64,000 bases of DNA from Flammeovirga kamogawensis (GCF_018736065.1 NZ_CP076128.1:1488001-1552000); one strand, 5' to 3'; shown: positions 52,497-62,204, counted from the stretch's first letter. A program made the numbers and translations. The notes: generated by a model not told the origin, from the letters alone.

Positions 52497-54134
52497 TTAG
52501 GTTACATTTATCTTTAAATAATGCAATATATTCTTCTTAAATAACTCTATTTGATGCAAAGTACTATCTCTTATAAAAGTTACGGTTAGGTTTTCTTTAG
52601 AAGTAACAAATTTCTGCAGATGTTGAGCATCAGTTTTAACCCCATTGATTGCAATAATCTGATCTCCCTCAACCAGTCCTTGTTTATCTAATTTAAACGA
52701 TGTATCAATTACTTTTGCAGATGCATCTATTTTAACACCATAATTTGCTGCAAAAACATCCTTTGGTGAAGTTATTTCAATATTCCAACCTAAATAAATC
52801 AATGCTTCTTTTACCTCTTCTTCTAATGCTACCTCCCCAAATATCACCTCATCAAAATACTTATTTAAAGAGCATCCAATAACCTCTTCAGCTATATTCT
52901 GATAATCCTTTGCGGTGTACCCTATATCTTGGCTTCCAAATCTTTCCCACATCAACCTCATTACATCATCAAGACTTTTATGACCTTTTGTCTGTTTCTG
53001 AATTTTAGCATCTAAGATCAATGCTCCTACTGCCCCTTTTACATAAATTGATGTTTTTCTTGCAGGAATACCTTTTTCATAACCATCAGTCCATAATTCT
53101 AAAGAAGAATCTGCCACAGATAAATTGAATCTTCCTTGATTTTCAAAATGCCTTGTTAATAATTGATTTAATTCCTTTTTGTATTGTGTTTTTGAATAGG
53201 CTCCTGAACGATACAATAGTGCATCACCGTAATACGTTGTTACACCTTCTGCAACAAAACCTGTATCAAAATATACTTCTTCAAATAGATTATAAGGTAA
53301 TAATTCTACAGGTCTTATCTTTTTAATATTCCAAACATGAAACAATTCATGTGATGATATTCCTAATAGGTTCTCATAAAATGTAACTGAAGAGAACTCT
53401 GTGTCTGGTCCTAAAGTAATTACCGTACTTTTCTGGTGTTCTACCCCATGATAATGCTTAAAGTGCGGAATTAAACATAGATAATGGAATTCTTTATGTG
53501 GAAATCCTCCAAAAATTGATAACTGTGGGGCTGTAAAAAGTCTAAAGTCGGTTATTATCTTCTCCCAATCTGGATTTATTTGCCCATGTAACCAAACATG
53601 AAATGTCGTTTCAGCCATTTCGAATGTTTTATGATGCATGTACTTCCCTGCCATAAAAGGAGTATCCACTAGTTCATCAAAATTTTGATAGCTATATATT
53701 CCTTTTTGTTTTTTTGCAGATGTAGCTACATCAAAAGTAGACGGAAAAGATACATCCACTTTAATTTCTTCTTCAGATAGACCTCTTGGTAAAATCCCTG
53801 TCCCTATAAAATTAATTAGCCAAAAAGTCTCACTCACCCAAGTTCCTCCAGCATCTTGATGTCTTGCATAATATTCATAATGCAATTCTATTTTCTCCCC
53901 CTTTTTACTGTTCAATATAGTCCAAGTATTCCTTCCAACTGTTTGAACTTTCAAAGTTCCTTTGCTATGTATTGCCTTAATGTAACGGATATTCTTTGCA
54001 AAAGTCTGCACCTGATACCTACCTGGCCTCCATAAAGGTAATTGTAGTCTCTGATTATCTTCTGAAGTCGTAAATGTAAGTCTGAAATCTAAAAAATAAG
54101 GATGTATTTTAGATGGAGTAATATGATAAATCAT
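52497..54134 (-). CDS. M61-family glycyl aminopeptidase with PDZ domain
   Basis: A 545-residue zinc metallopeptidase. The N-terminal beta domain (PLWRPGRYQVQTFAKNI, with conserved W-x-P-G) precedes the thermolysin-like catalytic domain with the HExxH motif in GISSHELFHVWNIKKIRP, and the third ligand Glu is in FVAEGVTTYYGD. A C-terminal PDZ domain (~460-535) has the GLVEGDQIIAINGVKTDA segment. No signal peptide is apparent at the N-terminus, so it is probably cytoplasmic, unless the true start is elsewhere. It preferentially removes N-terminal glycine in known members. Confidence 0.92.
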   Translation of the reverse strand: MIYHITPSKIHPYFLDFRLTFTTSEDNQRLQLPLWRPGRYQVQTFAKNIRYIKAIHSKGTLKVQTVGRNTWTILNSKKGEKIELHYEYYARHQDAGGTWVSETFWLINFIGTGILPRGLSEEEIKVDVSFPSTFDVATSAKKQKGIYSYQNFDELVDTPFMAGKYMHHKTFEMAETTFHVWLHGQINPDWEKIITDFRLFTAPQLSIFGGFPHKEFHYLCLIPHFKHYHGVEHQKSTVITLGPDTEFSSVTFYENLLGISSHELFHVWNIKKIRPVELLPYNLFEEVYFDTGFVAEGVTTYYGDALLYRSGAYSKTQYKKELNQLLTRHFENQGRFNLSVADSSLELWTDGYEKGIPARKTSIYVKGAVGALILDAKIQKQTKGHKSLDDVMRLMWERFGSQDIGYTAKDYQNIAEEVIGCSLNKYFDEVIFGEVALEEEVKEALIYLGWNIEITSPKDVFAANYGVKIDASAKVIDTSFKLDKQGLVEGDQIIAINGVKTDAQHLQKFVTSKENLTVTFIRDSTLHQIELFKKNILHYLKINVT

Positions 54135-54210
54135 GATGTATAAATATTGGTCAACATTTTCTTTAAAAAGAATTTAGCAAAATATGTAATTACTGAATTA
54201 TATATAATAA

Positions 54211-54244
54211 AAAAAGAGGTGTAACTTTTCATCACACCCCTCAA
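54211..54244 (-). terminator. terminator after hemB
   Basis: On the minus strand GAGGGGTGT pairs with ACACCTC (54242-54234 with 54222-54216, one bulge) and is followed by a T-run. It separates hemB from the M61 gene. Confidence 0.75.
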
Positions 54245-54283
54245 TATTATCTATAAAAATAGAAATTTATCTTAATCTATTGT

Positions 54284-55258
54284 TTATTTATTTAATAAAA
54301 CTGCGGCTTCTTTAGCAAAGTACGTTAGGATAGCACTTGCACCTGCACGTTTAATACTTAAAAGCATTTCTAACATCGTCTTGTCATTTTCTAACCAACC
54401 GTTCTGTGCTGCTGCTTTTAACATTGCATACTCTCCAGATACATTGTATGCAGTAATTGGCACATCAAAATTATCTGCTAAAGTTTTGATAACATCTAAA
54501 TAAGACAAAGCTGGTTTTACCATTAAGAAATCAGCTCCCTCTACATAATCTAATTCAGCTTCAATCAAAGCTTCTTTCACATTTGCAGGGTCCATTTGAT
54601 ACGTCTTTTTGTCTCCAAATTTTGGAGCAGAATCCAATGCATCTCTAAAAGGACCATAAAATGCCGAAGCGTATTTTGCAGAGTAAGACATAATCGATAC
54701 ATCCGTATACCCATTATCATCGAGTACTTCTCTAATGTATCCAATTCTACCATCCATCATATCCGATGGTCCAATAATATCTGCACCTGCCGCAGCTTGT
54801 GCTAATGCCATCTTACCTAAGACTTCCAAAGTCTCGTCGTTTACAATCTTCCCTTCTTTTACAATTCCATCATGTCCGTCAGAACTATATGGATCCATAG
54901 CAACATCTGTCATGACAACAGTATCCGGATACTTTTCCTTTATGCTACGTAATGCAATTTGATAAATACCTTCAGGGTTACTTCCTTCAGTGGCTAAGCT
55001 ATCTTTTTTATCCTCTCCTAATGATGGAAAAATACAATAAGCATTAATACCCAAGGCAACACACTCTCCTACTTCTTCTAACAAAAGATCCAACGTGTAT
55101 CTGTAAATACCAGGCATTGAACTTACCTCTTCTTTTTTGTTCTCACCTTCAATTAAAAATAAAGGGAAAATGAAGTCATCTACCGTTAATTGTGTTTCTT
55201 GTACCATTTGGCGAACACCTGCAGATTTTCTATTACGACGTGGTCTTCTAGTTAACAT
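54284..55258 (-). CDS. hemB: porphobilinogen synthase (delta-aminolevulinate dehydratase)
   Basis: Condenses two 5-aminolevulinates to porphobilinogen in haem synthesis. It has 324 residues, the usual length. Both Schiff-base lysines are in place: IMSYSAKYASAFYGPFRDA and GADFLMVKPALSYLDVI. The metal site MTDVAMDPYSSDGHDG lacks the cysteines of zinc enzymes (D-x-A-x-D-x-Y-x-x-x-G pattern), so it is the Mg/other-metal type. N-terminus RPRRNRKSAGVRQMVQE is typical. Stand-alone gene. Confidence 0.97.
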   Translation of the reverse strand: MLTRRPRRNRKSAGVRQMVQETQLTVDDFIFPLFLIEGENKKEEVSSMPGIYRYTLDLLLEEVGECVALGINAYCIFPSLGEDKKDSLATEGSNPEGIYQIALRSIKEKYPDTVVMTDVAMDPYSSDGHDGIVKEGKIVNDETLEVLGKMALAQAAAGADIIGPSDMMDGRIGYIREVLDDNGYTDVSIMSYSAKYASAFYGPFRDALDSAPKFGDKKTYQMDPANVKEALIEAELDYVEGADFLMVKPALSYLDVIKTLADNFDVPITAYNVSGEYAMLKAAAQNGWLENDKTMLEMLLSIKRAGASAILTYFAKEAAVLLNK

Positions 55259-55453
55259 AAGATCTATATTTATAGTATGATTTCTTACTAAAATATTCGA
55301 TAAAAATCGAATTTACCCGAATTTATTCTTTACTAAATCAAGAATCAAGTTTTCTACCGGTAAGTATTCCTAAACTATTCTTATCAAACCTTAATAAAAT
55401 TCTTTAACTCACTTAGAATCATTAAATTAATGTATAAACAAACAGATAATAAA

Positions 55454-55627
55454 ATGAAAAAGTTATTATTAATTATCGTACCAATTGCACTACTAATTTT
55501 AGACATCAAAGTAATTGATTCTACTATTCATGCTGACTCTTTAGTTGGAATGATTTACGCATCTATTACTGTTGTACTAATTTCTATTGTAACATTAGGA
55601 AGCTATTCTTTAATAAAAAATAGTTAA
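55454..55627 (+). CDS. small two-helix membrane protein
   Basis: A 57-residue protein from the ATG at 55454 (KKLLLIIVPIALLILDIKVI, then a short polar link and MIYASITVVLISIVTLGSY). It has two predicted membrane helices and no known domain. It is followed directly by a good terminator, which supports it being a real gene. An in-frame ATG eight codons upstream (55430) is possible. Confidence 0.6.
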   Translation: MKKLLLIIVPIALLILDIKVIDSTIHADSLVGMIYASITVVLISIVTLGSYSLIKNS

Positions 55628-55637
55628 ACCTTCACAT

Positions 55638-55682
55638 ACTAACAAGGTACACTCTACAAGGTGCCTTGTTAGTATTTTTTTA
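55638..55682 (+). terminator. terminator after the small membrane-protein gene
   Basis: ACTAACAAGGTAC (55638-55650) pairs with GTGCCTTGTTAGT (55661-55673, one G-T), followed by A and seven T. Confidence 0.88.
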
Positions 55683-55690
55683 AGGAGTCG

Positions 55691-56662
55691 TTAAATTTTT
55701 CCTTTTCTATAAAATTTCAAAGCTCGTTTAATAGACGACCATTTCTCCATATCACAAATCAATTCTTTACGTGTATAATTAGATAATCTAAATTGATCAT
55801 CAATTTCCAACTCTTCTAATTGTTGTAAACATGTAAAACATCTTGAAAATACACCTAGGTAATACAAATTCCAGAAATCTCGTTTATTCCTCTCAGGGTA
55901 ATTCAATTCAGATAAAAGACGCTTTAATTTAGTTAGCCACAATACAAAAACACTTTTCACATCATTTATAGATGAACACGTAGTTAATAATGTTTGAATA
56001 TTGTTCTCTCTATCTTTATAGACATCAAAAATATCGTTTCCTAACTGTGTTAAACCTCCTAGCAAATAAAGTATCTCAATTTCATTATCAAGTATCTTAT
56101 GCTGAAAAGCAGTTCTGAAATACAAAAAAGAGCTTCCGCCTTTAAATAAAGTGAGTTCTTTTAAAGCAGCTAATGAAAGTGGTAAATTTTGTTGTTGTTG
56201 CATACTACCTGATTGTGCACTATTGACATCTTTTAGATAAGGTACTAATTCAGAAAAATTGGTTATATATTTTAAACTTTTGAGATATAAATCAATCCCC
56301 AAATGCTCAGCATCATTATTTAAAGTTATAGTATTGGGATCAAGAAAAAAGGACTCCATTCTCGCTTCTGTCATCCCTTGTTCGTCATAATAATCATCTA
56401 CCAATCCTGTAATACTCGCCTGGTAAGTACTTGTATATCTTTCTTTAAAAGACATTTTTTTACCTCGTAGCTGACAAATAGAAGTCCCTAAAATACCAGG
56501 AATAGCTAATCCGTAATAATTTCTTATTTTTTGAAAATCTTTTTCCGATAAAGAGCCATCATTATACTGATATTTCTTCAGGTCTGACGCCACAAATTTT
56601 GAGATAAACTTCTTTTGTTTGTAAAGTGCTATTAATATTTTTATGATAGACAGTAATGGCAA
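55691..56662 (-). CDS. class 1 isoprenoid-synthase-like protein
   Basis: A 323-residue, all-helical protein. It has two acidic motifs in the right order for terpenoid synthases of the class 1 fold: ITGLVDDYYDEQGMTEAR (D-D-x-x-D, about residue 88) and LTQLGNDIFDVYKDREN (N-D-x-x-D-x-x-K-D-x-E, about residue 208). Family proteins in Bacteroidota are known only as 'class 1 isoprenoid biosynthesis enzyme', with no assigned product. It resembles a phytoene/squalene-synthase or a prenyl-cyclase ancestor more than a chain-elongating synthase. No carotenoid or hopanoid genes are adjacent. Confidence 0.7.
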   Translation of the reverse strand: MPLLSIIKILIALYKQKKFISKFVASDLKKYQYNDGSLSEKDFQKIRNYYGLAIPGILGTSICQLRGKKMSFKERYTSTYQASITGLVDDYYDEQGMTEARMESFFLDPNTITLNNDAEHLGIDLYLKSLKYITNFSELVPYLKDVNSAQSGSMQQQQNLPLSLAALKELTLFKGGSSFLYFRTAFQHKILDNEIEILYLLGGLTQLGNDIFDVYKDRENNIQTLLTTCSSINDVKSVFVLWLTKLKRLLSELNYPERNKRDFWNLYYLGVFSRCFTCLQQLEELEIDDQFRLSNYTRKELICDMEKWSSIKRALKFYRKGKI

Positions 56663-56731
56663 AATTGTTTATTTTAAAGCCTCACATTTCCACCAACAAT
56701 ATGATGAATAGAAATGTGAAGATACAATTTT

Positions 56732-58510
56732 TTAATGGTCTGGTTTATTTTCTGTTTTAGAATTATCCATTGGAGGTTTTTCTTCTTTTGGAGCATCCTG
56801 CATTAATTTAAAATCAGGAATAGTAATTTCATTGTCCTCTCTATTTGACCTATAATGAGGTGACATAATTTCGACACCCTCTCTTGCAAATACATCCTGA
56901 ATATTCTGATGCAAACGTGAATAAATTCTTGCTAATTTTTCAGGTTGTCTTGTATGTGCATTTAATTGATAACTCACATAGTAATCATCCAATGATGTTT
57001 GTAATACAAAAGGGATTTCACCCGCAATTAAACCATCTGTAATTTCAGCTGCTTCTTTCAGCATTGCATGTACTTTTCTCCAAGGCACATCATAACCAAT
57101 AGTTACCGTTGTATGTATTATTAATTTAAAACGATTTATAGGTTGAGAATAATTTATAGTATTAGATTCTGAAATTTTACTATTGGGAATAGTTACAATT
57201 TCATTTTTAGATGTTTTTAATCGCGTTACAAAAAGGGAACGTTCTACAACTTCTCCCATTATATCTCCAATTCTAATCCAATCACCTATTTTAAACCTAC
57301 GCATATATGTAATTACAATTCCACTTATGGCGTTAGTAATTACAGAGGTAGAACCTATAGAAAGCAACACACCAACAAATACTGATATACCTTTAAATTC
57401 TTGGGACTCCGCTCCTGGTAAAAGAGGGAAAATCATAATAACCATAAATGTATAAAGCACAAACTTTATAATTTTGAAAGTGGGCGGTACCCAATCAGGA
57501 TAAAAACCTTGAATTTTTAGTCGACCATCTGCAATAGCATCTGCAAAGGTTTTTACTAGTTGTATAGTATAATGAAAAACGAATATGATGACACCAATCT
57601 TTAACAAATTTGGAGTATACTCAATAAAAGATTTGAGTATATCAATAAAAGGATTGAATATATACCCAAAAAACTCATCAGAAATATCTCTTAATGGTGG
57701 AGAGAAACGCCCCACAATTGGCAAGTAAAGTGAGATGAGAATAAATATTAAACCAAATCGTATGATCAGCAAAAGGTATCTTGCAATATTTATCTGATTT
57801 TCTTCGGTAAGTACTTTTACATTTTTTACCCGTTTATTTCTAAACCACCCCTTATTATCTCGAACAACTTTTATCAGTGCTAATCGATATCCCTTTCCAA
57901 TCATTTTGAAAAAGAACAAGAGAAGAAATAGACCAATTAGGGCAATCATACCTGCGTATTTCCCTTGATAATTAATTTTCTCATGCAAAGAGTAATTAAT
58001 AAGGTATTGTCGTTCTCTCGCTAATTCTATTTTTGATGTTTGAGCCAATTTAGCATCAACTGTATCAACAACATGAATAGTTTCTCCTTTAAAAACCAAT
58101 TTATAGGTATGTTCAAAAGGTTCTATATCTACAGAATCAATAAGATATAAAGTATTATCAGCTATTTTACGTAAAGAATCTTCTAGAGATTTTGCTCTTA
58201 GAGAAGCAGACATAGATTTTCTTCTATGCACATAAAATAAAGTATCACTAAATGGAGCAACAGGGATACCATTAGGTAAAAAAACTTGCTTCGATTTCTT
58301 TTTAACTCCTGAAAGAGAGTCTAAACGAGCAATTTGTTCTCTTAAGTAAACTCTATATATAGAATCTGCTACAATTAAACTTTTTATTTCATTGTAGACT
58401 TCTAGTTGTTCCTTTTCCCTTTTCTCTTGGGTAGATTGTTGTGCAAAAGAATTTGACAATATACTTATAAGACAAAGTAATAGACACAAAAAGGCCTTTC
58501 TTTTGATCAT
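56732..58510 (-). CDS. MscS-family mechanosensitive channel
   Basis: A 592-residue protein with a signal peptide (AFLCLLLCLISILSNSFAQ). A ~150-residue periplasmic domain follows, then about five membrane helices (for example GMIALIGLFLLLFFFKMIG), and the conserved MscS pore-lining and beta domains: GISVFVGVLLSIGSTSVITNAISGIVI (pore, in part), RFKIGDWIRIGDIMGEVVERSLF, and TRLKTSKNEIVTIPNSKI. It ends in a polar, proline-rich tail. The channel opens under membrane tension to release solutes. A TACTTTTG box at 58659-58652 may be its promoter. Confidence 0.92.
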   Translation of the reverse strand: MIKRKAFLCLLLCLISILSNSFAQQSTQEKREKEQLEVYNEIKSLIVADSIYRVYLREQIARLDSLSGVKKKSKQVFLPNGIPVAPFSDTLFYVHRRKSMSASLRAKSLEDSLRKIADNTLYLIDSVDIEPFEHTYKLVFKGETIHVVDTVDAKLAQTSKIELARERQYLINYSLHEKINYQGKYAGMIALIGLFLLLFFFKMIGKGYRLALIKVVRDNKGWFRNKRVKNVKVLTEENQINIARYLLLIIRFGLIFILISLYLPIVGRFSPPLRDISDEFFGYIFNPFIDILKSFIEYTPNLLKIGVIIFVFHYTIQLVKTFADAIADGRLKIQGFYPDWVPPTFKIIKFVLYTFMVIMIFPLLPGAESQEFKGISVFVGVLLSIGSTSVITNAISGIVITYMRRFKIGDWIRIGDIMGEVVERSLFVTRLKTSKNEIVTIPNSKISESNTINYSQPINRFKLIIHTTVTIGYDVPWRKVHAMLKEAAEITDGLIAGEIPFVLQTSLDDYYVSYQLNAHTRQPEKLARIYSRLHQNIQDVFAREGVEIMSPHYRSNREDNEITIPDFKLMQDAPKEEKPPMDNSKTENKPDH

Positions 58511-58802
58511 TGTGCAGTAATTAGAACTTCATCTAGCAACTTAAAAAGGGTTACTAATAAAGTTATGGGTTAATAAAGTAGAACTTTTCTTCATGCAATC
58601 TTTAAATAACATAATCGTTTATCTAAATTTCATTGCATCATTTTAATATCACAAAAGTAGTAACTTATCTCATTTTCTAGATTTACCTTAAATATTGTTT
58701 GAAAAAGAAATAACATTAAATACATTTTTAATAGTAGAAAACAACAAAAACCTGTTTCTTACTTTTTAAGCTAAGGAATATAATAAAATTAGAAATAAAA
58801 GA
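58511..58802. other. intergenic, promoter side of the MscS gene
   Basis: About 290 AT-rich bases with a single TAnnTTTG-like box at 58652-58659 (minus strand). Nothing else seen. Confidence 0.4.
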
Positions 58803-58837
58803 AAAGGCGTAGTAAATATTAAATTTACTACGCCTTT
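58803..58837 (-). terminator. terminator after the RRM gene
   Basis: AAAGGCGTAGTAAAT and ATTTACTACGCCTTT form a perfect 15-bp stem (58803-58817 with 58823-58837), with a partial T-run on the minus strand. Confidence 0.85.
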
Positions 58838-58880
58838 CGGAATATCTGAAGTGCTTCAGATGGTTTGGTTGCTAAAGATA

Positions 58881-59201
58881 CTAGTATCTTCCGCCACCGT
58901 AACCGCCACGGTTTCCACCACCGTAACCACCACGGCCTCCGCCGCCACCGCCGTTAGACTCACGCGGACGCGCTTGCTTAACTACGATAGTTCTACCATC
59001 AAGCTCTGATTCGTTCAATTGCTCGATTGCGTTCATTCCTTCCTCGTCGTTTGGCATTTCTACAAAGCCAAAACCCTTAGAACGGTCTGTTTCACGGTCA
59101 ATAATTACTTTAGCAGAAGAAACTTCGCCAAAGCTTTCAAATAATTCTCTCAGTGTCTCTTCTTGAGTACTGTAATTCAATTTTGCTACAAAGATATTCA
59201 T
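58881..59201 (-). CDS. RRM RNA-binding protein with glycine-rich tail
   Basis: A 106-residue protein from the ATG at 59201 (MNIFVAKLNYSTQEE); a TTG three codons earlier is less likely. It is a single RNA recognition motif with RNP2 (IFVAKL) and RNP1 (KGFGFVEM), then a GGGGGGRGGYGGGNRGGYGG-type tail like those of bacterial and plant cold-inducible Rbp proteins. Such proteins act as RNA chaperones. A promoter box lies 124 bases upstream, leaving a long 5' leader. Confidence 0.93.
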   Translation of the reverse strand: MNIFVAKLNYSTQEETLRELFESFGEVSSAKVIIDRETDRSKGFGFVEMPNDEEGMNAIEQLNESELDGRTIVVKQARPRESNGGGGGGRGGYGGGNRGGYGGGRY

Positions 59202-59324
59202 CTCCAACAAATAAAAAGGTTATAAAATATGTGAGAAGAAATACCAATTAGAAAAAAAACACAAAAATAGGATTGCTCCTCTTTTAAAATATCGATTCAT
59301 AATATGACCCAACTCAATCTTTTC

Positions 59325-59332
59325 CAAAGGTA
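59325..59332 (-). promoter_or_regulatory. promoter -7 box for the RRM gene
   Basis: TACCTTTG on the minus strand, with a TGG 19 bases before it as a weak -33. It predicts a ~120-base 5' leader. The rest of the 427-base gap up to the thioesterase ATG at 59629 holds no other feature I could support. Confidence 0.45.
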
Positions 59333-59628
59333 AAAAAATAATTAGAAGTTTCCACTATTTTCTAGAAAAAAGAATACTTTATTCACAATTTAGTCATTTT
59401 TTATTAACATTTAGCTTTCAGAAAATCAATTGATTAGCAAAATCAAAAGTTTATTTTTTTAATTCACACTATAATTTTTAATAGATCACATCACTTTCAC
59501 AAATCATAATAACAGCCATATACACCCTTTAAACTGTATTTAAGACGTTTTATATTGTGAATAAATTTAAAGGAGTATCAAAATTTCTACGTTATATTAG
59601 CAACATTATTCACGAAAACGAAAATTTA

Positions 59629-60042
59629 ATGTCTACAAACAAACCAACTCCTAAAGGAGAACTATTACTAAGAACTTTAGCTATGCCTGCAGATACCAAT
59701 GCCAATGGTGATATTTTTGGTGGATGGATTATGTCGCAAATGGATATTGCTGGAGGTATACTAGCAAAAGAGACTGCACTAGGAAGAACAGTAACTGTGG
59801 CAGTAGACGGTATGACATTCCACAAGCCTGTTTCTGTTGGAGATGCGGTATGTGTATATGGAGAAGTAATTAAGACTGGTAAGACGTCAATGAAGATTCA
59901 TTTAGAAGTCTGGGCTAAACCATTAATTAAAGGACATGATTTTAATAATAGCTATTTAGTAACAGAAGGTATGTTTATTTATGTATCTATTGATGATGAT
60001 AAAAAACCTAAACCTATACCAGCCGAACATGCTGTTAATTAA
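59629..60042 (+). CDS. yciA: YciA-type acyl-CoA thioesterase (hotdog)
   Basis: A 137-residue hotdog-fold thioesterase from the ATG at 59629; a GTG 24 codons upstream would add an unrelated leader. Signature segments are PKGELLLRTLAMPADTNANGDIFGGWIMSQMD (key part ADTNANGDIFGGWIMSQMD) with the catalytic Asp, TVAVDGMTFHKPVSVGD, and IKTGKTSMKIHLEVWA. It hydrolyses acyl-CoAs of broad chain length. A terminator follows the stop. Confidence 0.92.
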   Translation: MSTNKPTPKGELLLRTLAMPADTNANGDIFGGWIMSQMDIAGGILAKETALGRTVTVAVDGMTFHKPVSVGDAVCVYGEVIKTGKTSMKIHLEVWAKPLIKGHDFNNSYLVTEGMFIYVSIDDDKKPKPIPAEHAVN

Positions 60043-60066
60043 AGTATAACTAGTACATTATTTAAG

Positions 60067-60100
60067 GCCTATTCTTTTTTATTAAAAGAATAGGCTTTTT
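60067..60100 (+). terminator. terminator after yciA
   Basis: GCCTATTCTTTT (60067-60078) pairs perfectly with AAAAGAATAGGC (60084-60095), followed by five T. Confidence 0.9.
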
Positions 60101-60107
60101 CTTATAC

Positions 60108-60145
60108 ATTAAAACCACACTAAATTGCTTTAATGTGGTTTTAAT
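60108..60145 (-). terminator. terminator after argS
   Basis: ATTAAAACCACA and TGTGGTTTTAAT form a perfect 12-bp stem (60108-60119 with 60134-60145). It is 30 bases past the argS stop; the stem's A/T ends give a short T-run on the minus strand. Confidence 0.75.
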
Positions 60146-60174
60146 AGTAGTATATATGCTTGTAAAAACAGTGC

Positions 60175-62091
60175 TTACATTCTTGATGGTGCTTGAACAC
60201 CAATTAATTGTAAGGCAATTCTTATTGCATCTGCAGATTGCTTAGACAATGCTATTCTAAATGCTTTTTTCTTCGCATCTTCTTCATTAAAGATTGGAGA
60301 CTCAGAATATACCTTAGAATATTGTTTAGCAACATCAAAAGCATAGTTGGCAATTATTGATGGTGCATAAGCATCAGCTGATTCAGAAATTTTATCATTC
60401 AGTTTACCTAATAGGGCAACTAAATCTGCTTCTGCAGCAGTGATATCAGTCAATCCTTCAAAAGCTTTTGCAGAATAATCAATACCATCTTTATCTGCAC
60501 GTCTTAAAAGTGCTTGAATTTTAGCATGATTGTACTGAATATAAACACCTGTATCCCCTTGGAAATCAATTGAATCTTTAGGGTTAAAAAGCATTGTTTT
60601 CTTAGGGTCTACTTTTAGTAAGTAATATTTTAATGCACCTAAAGCTAATTGCTTAAATAAGACTTTCGCTTCATCCTCTGTAAATCCATCAATTTTCCCA
60701 GACTCTTCCGTACGTTCTTGTGCTGTATCAATCATCTCTTGGATTAAATCATCAGCATCTACAACTGTACCTTCACGAGATTTCATTTTACCTTCAGGTA
60801 ATTCAACCATTCCATAAGAAAGGTGGAAAATACCATCCGCATAAGAACGTCCCATATGTTTCATGATAGCCTGTAATACTTTGAAATGGTAATCTTGTTC
60901 GTTACCAACAACATATACAGACTTTGTCATGCCAAAATCTTTATATTTAAGATCTGCAGTACCCATATCTTGTGTCATATACACAGCAGTACCATCACCT
61001 CTTAAAACTAATTTCTCGTCAAGTTTTTCCTTCTTAAGGTCAATCCAAACAGAACCATTTTCCTTTTTAAAGAAAATACCCTTATCTAAACCTTCTTGAA
61101 CAATATCCTTTCCTAATAGGTATGTTTGAGATTCGTAGTATACATTATCAAACTCAACACCCATCATCTCGTAAGACTGTGCAAAGCCTGCGTATACCCA
61201 GTCGTTCATCTTTTTCCAAAGAGCAACTGTTTCTTCATCACCTGCTTCCCATTTACGCAACATTTCTTGCGCTTCTAATAAAAGAGGTGCGTTTTTCTCC
61301 GCATATTCAAATAAAGCTTTGATATCTTTAATTTGAACTTTCTCTTCATCAGTTAAAGGAATTTTATTTTTCTTTGATGCCCCTTTAGCTTCAATCTCTG
61401 CTTTTAATGCTTTAAGATCTTCAACATTTACTAAAGAAGGGTAATCACCTTTTTTCTCTTCAATTAAGTTTTTGATTTCCACTTTGTAGTGTTTATCAAA
61501 AGCTACGTAATAGTTACCTACTAACTTGTCTCCTTTTAAAGTTGCACTTGGCGTTTCACCATTTCCAAACTTTGTGTAAGCCAACATCGACTTACAAATA
61601 TGAATACCACGGTCATTAACTAAGTTCACTTTCTGAACATCATAACCAGCAGCATCTAAAATTAATGAAACTGAGTGTCCTAAAAAGTTATTTCTTAGGT
61701 GACCTAAGTGCAATGGTTTGTTTGTATTTGGTGAAGAATATTCCACCATTACTTTTTCTCCATTTCTTGCAACACGACCATAAGCATCGTCTTGAGAGAT
61801 TTCTGCTAAAGTCTCTACCCAAACAGTATTACTGATTACTAAGTTTAAGAAACCTTTTACAACATTAAAATCAGAAACAGCAGAAATATTTTCTTTTAAA
61901 TACGCTCCTATCTCTTCTCCAATTTGTACAGGGTTTTTACCTAACTGTTTTGTAAGAGAAAAAGTGACGAATGTTAAAGCTCCGTCAAATTCTTTTTTTG
62001 TAGGCTGTAATGTAATTCTAGAAGTTGGTAATTCAATTCCGTAGAGTTCTTTTACCGCTTCTGCAATACCATTTATGATTTGTTGCTCCAT
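60175..62091 (-). CDS. argS: arginyl-tRNA synthetase
   Basis: Charges tRNA-Arg. It is a class I synthetase of 638 residues from the ATG at 62091. The further-upstream ATG (62139) lies inside the predicted promoter box, which decides the start. HIGH motif: PNTNKPLHLGHLRNN. KMSKS counterpart: EGKMKSREGTVV. DALR anticodon domain at the C-terminus with DAIRIALQLIGVQAPSRM (ArgS ends ...P-x-R-M). An N-terminal Add1 domain is present. Single-gene unit. Confidence 0.97.
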   Translation of the reverse strand: MEQQIINGIAEAVKELYGIELPTSRITLQPTKKEFDGALTFVTFSLTKQLGKNPVQIGEEIGAYLKENISAVSDFNVVKGFLNLVISNTVWVETLAEISQDDAYGRVARNGEKVMVEYSSPNTNKPLHLGHLRNNFLGHSVSLILDAAGYDVQKVNLVNDRGIHICKSMLAYTKFGNGETPSATLKGDKLVGNYYVAFDKHYKVEIKNLIEEKKGDYPSLVNVEDLKALKAEIEAKGASKKNKIPLTDEEKVQIKDIKALFEYAEKNAPLLLEAQEMLRKWEAGDEETVALWKKMNDWVYAGFAQSYEMMGVEFDNVYYESQTYLLGKDIVQEGLDKGIFFKKENGSVWIDLKKEKLDEKLVLRGDGTAVYMTQDMGTADLKYKDFGMTKSVYVVGNEQDYHFKVLQAIMKHMGRSYADGIFHLSYGMVELPEGKMKSREGTVVDADDLIQEMIDTAQERTEESGKIDGFTEDEAKVLFKQLALGALKYYLLKVDPKKTMLFNPKDSIDFQGDTGVYIQYNHAKIQALLRRADKDGIDYSAKAFEGLTDITAAEADLVALLGKLNDKISESADAYAPSIIANYAFDVAKQYSKVYSESPIFNEEDAKKKAFRIALSKQSADAIRIALQLIGVQAPSRM

Positions 62092-62136
62092 TTTCTTTTT
62101 TATATAAAATAAGTTGTCTTCCGACAATTCAGTCTG

Positions 62137-62144
62137 CAAAATTA
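62137..62144 (-). promoter_or_regulatory. promoter -7 box for argS
   Basis: TAATTTTG on the minus strand with a TTG 18 bases upstream (-33). It lies 46 bases before the chosen argS ATG, favouring that start. Confidence 0.5.
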
Positions 62145-62204
62145 GTTCTTTGCTTCTAAAGTCAAAAACAACATCCTTAATAGTTCTATCTTTTTTGCTT
62201 TTTA

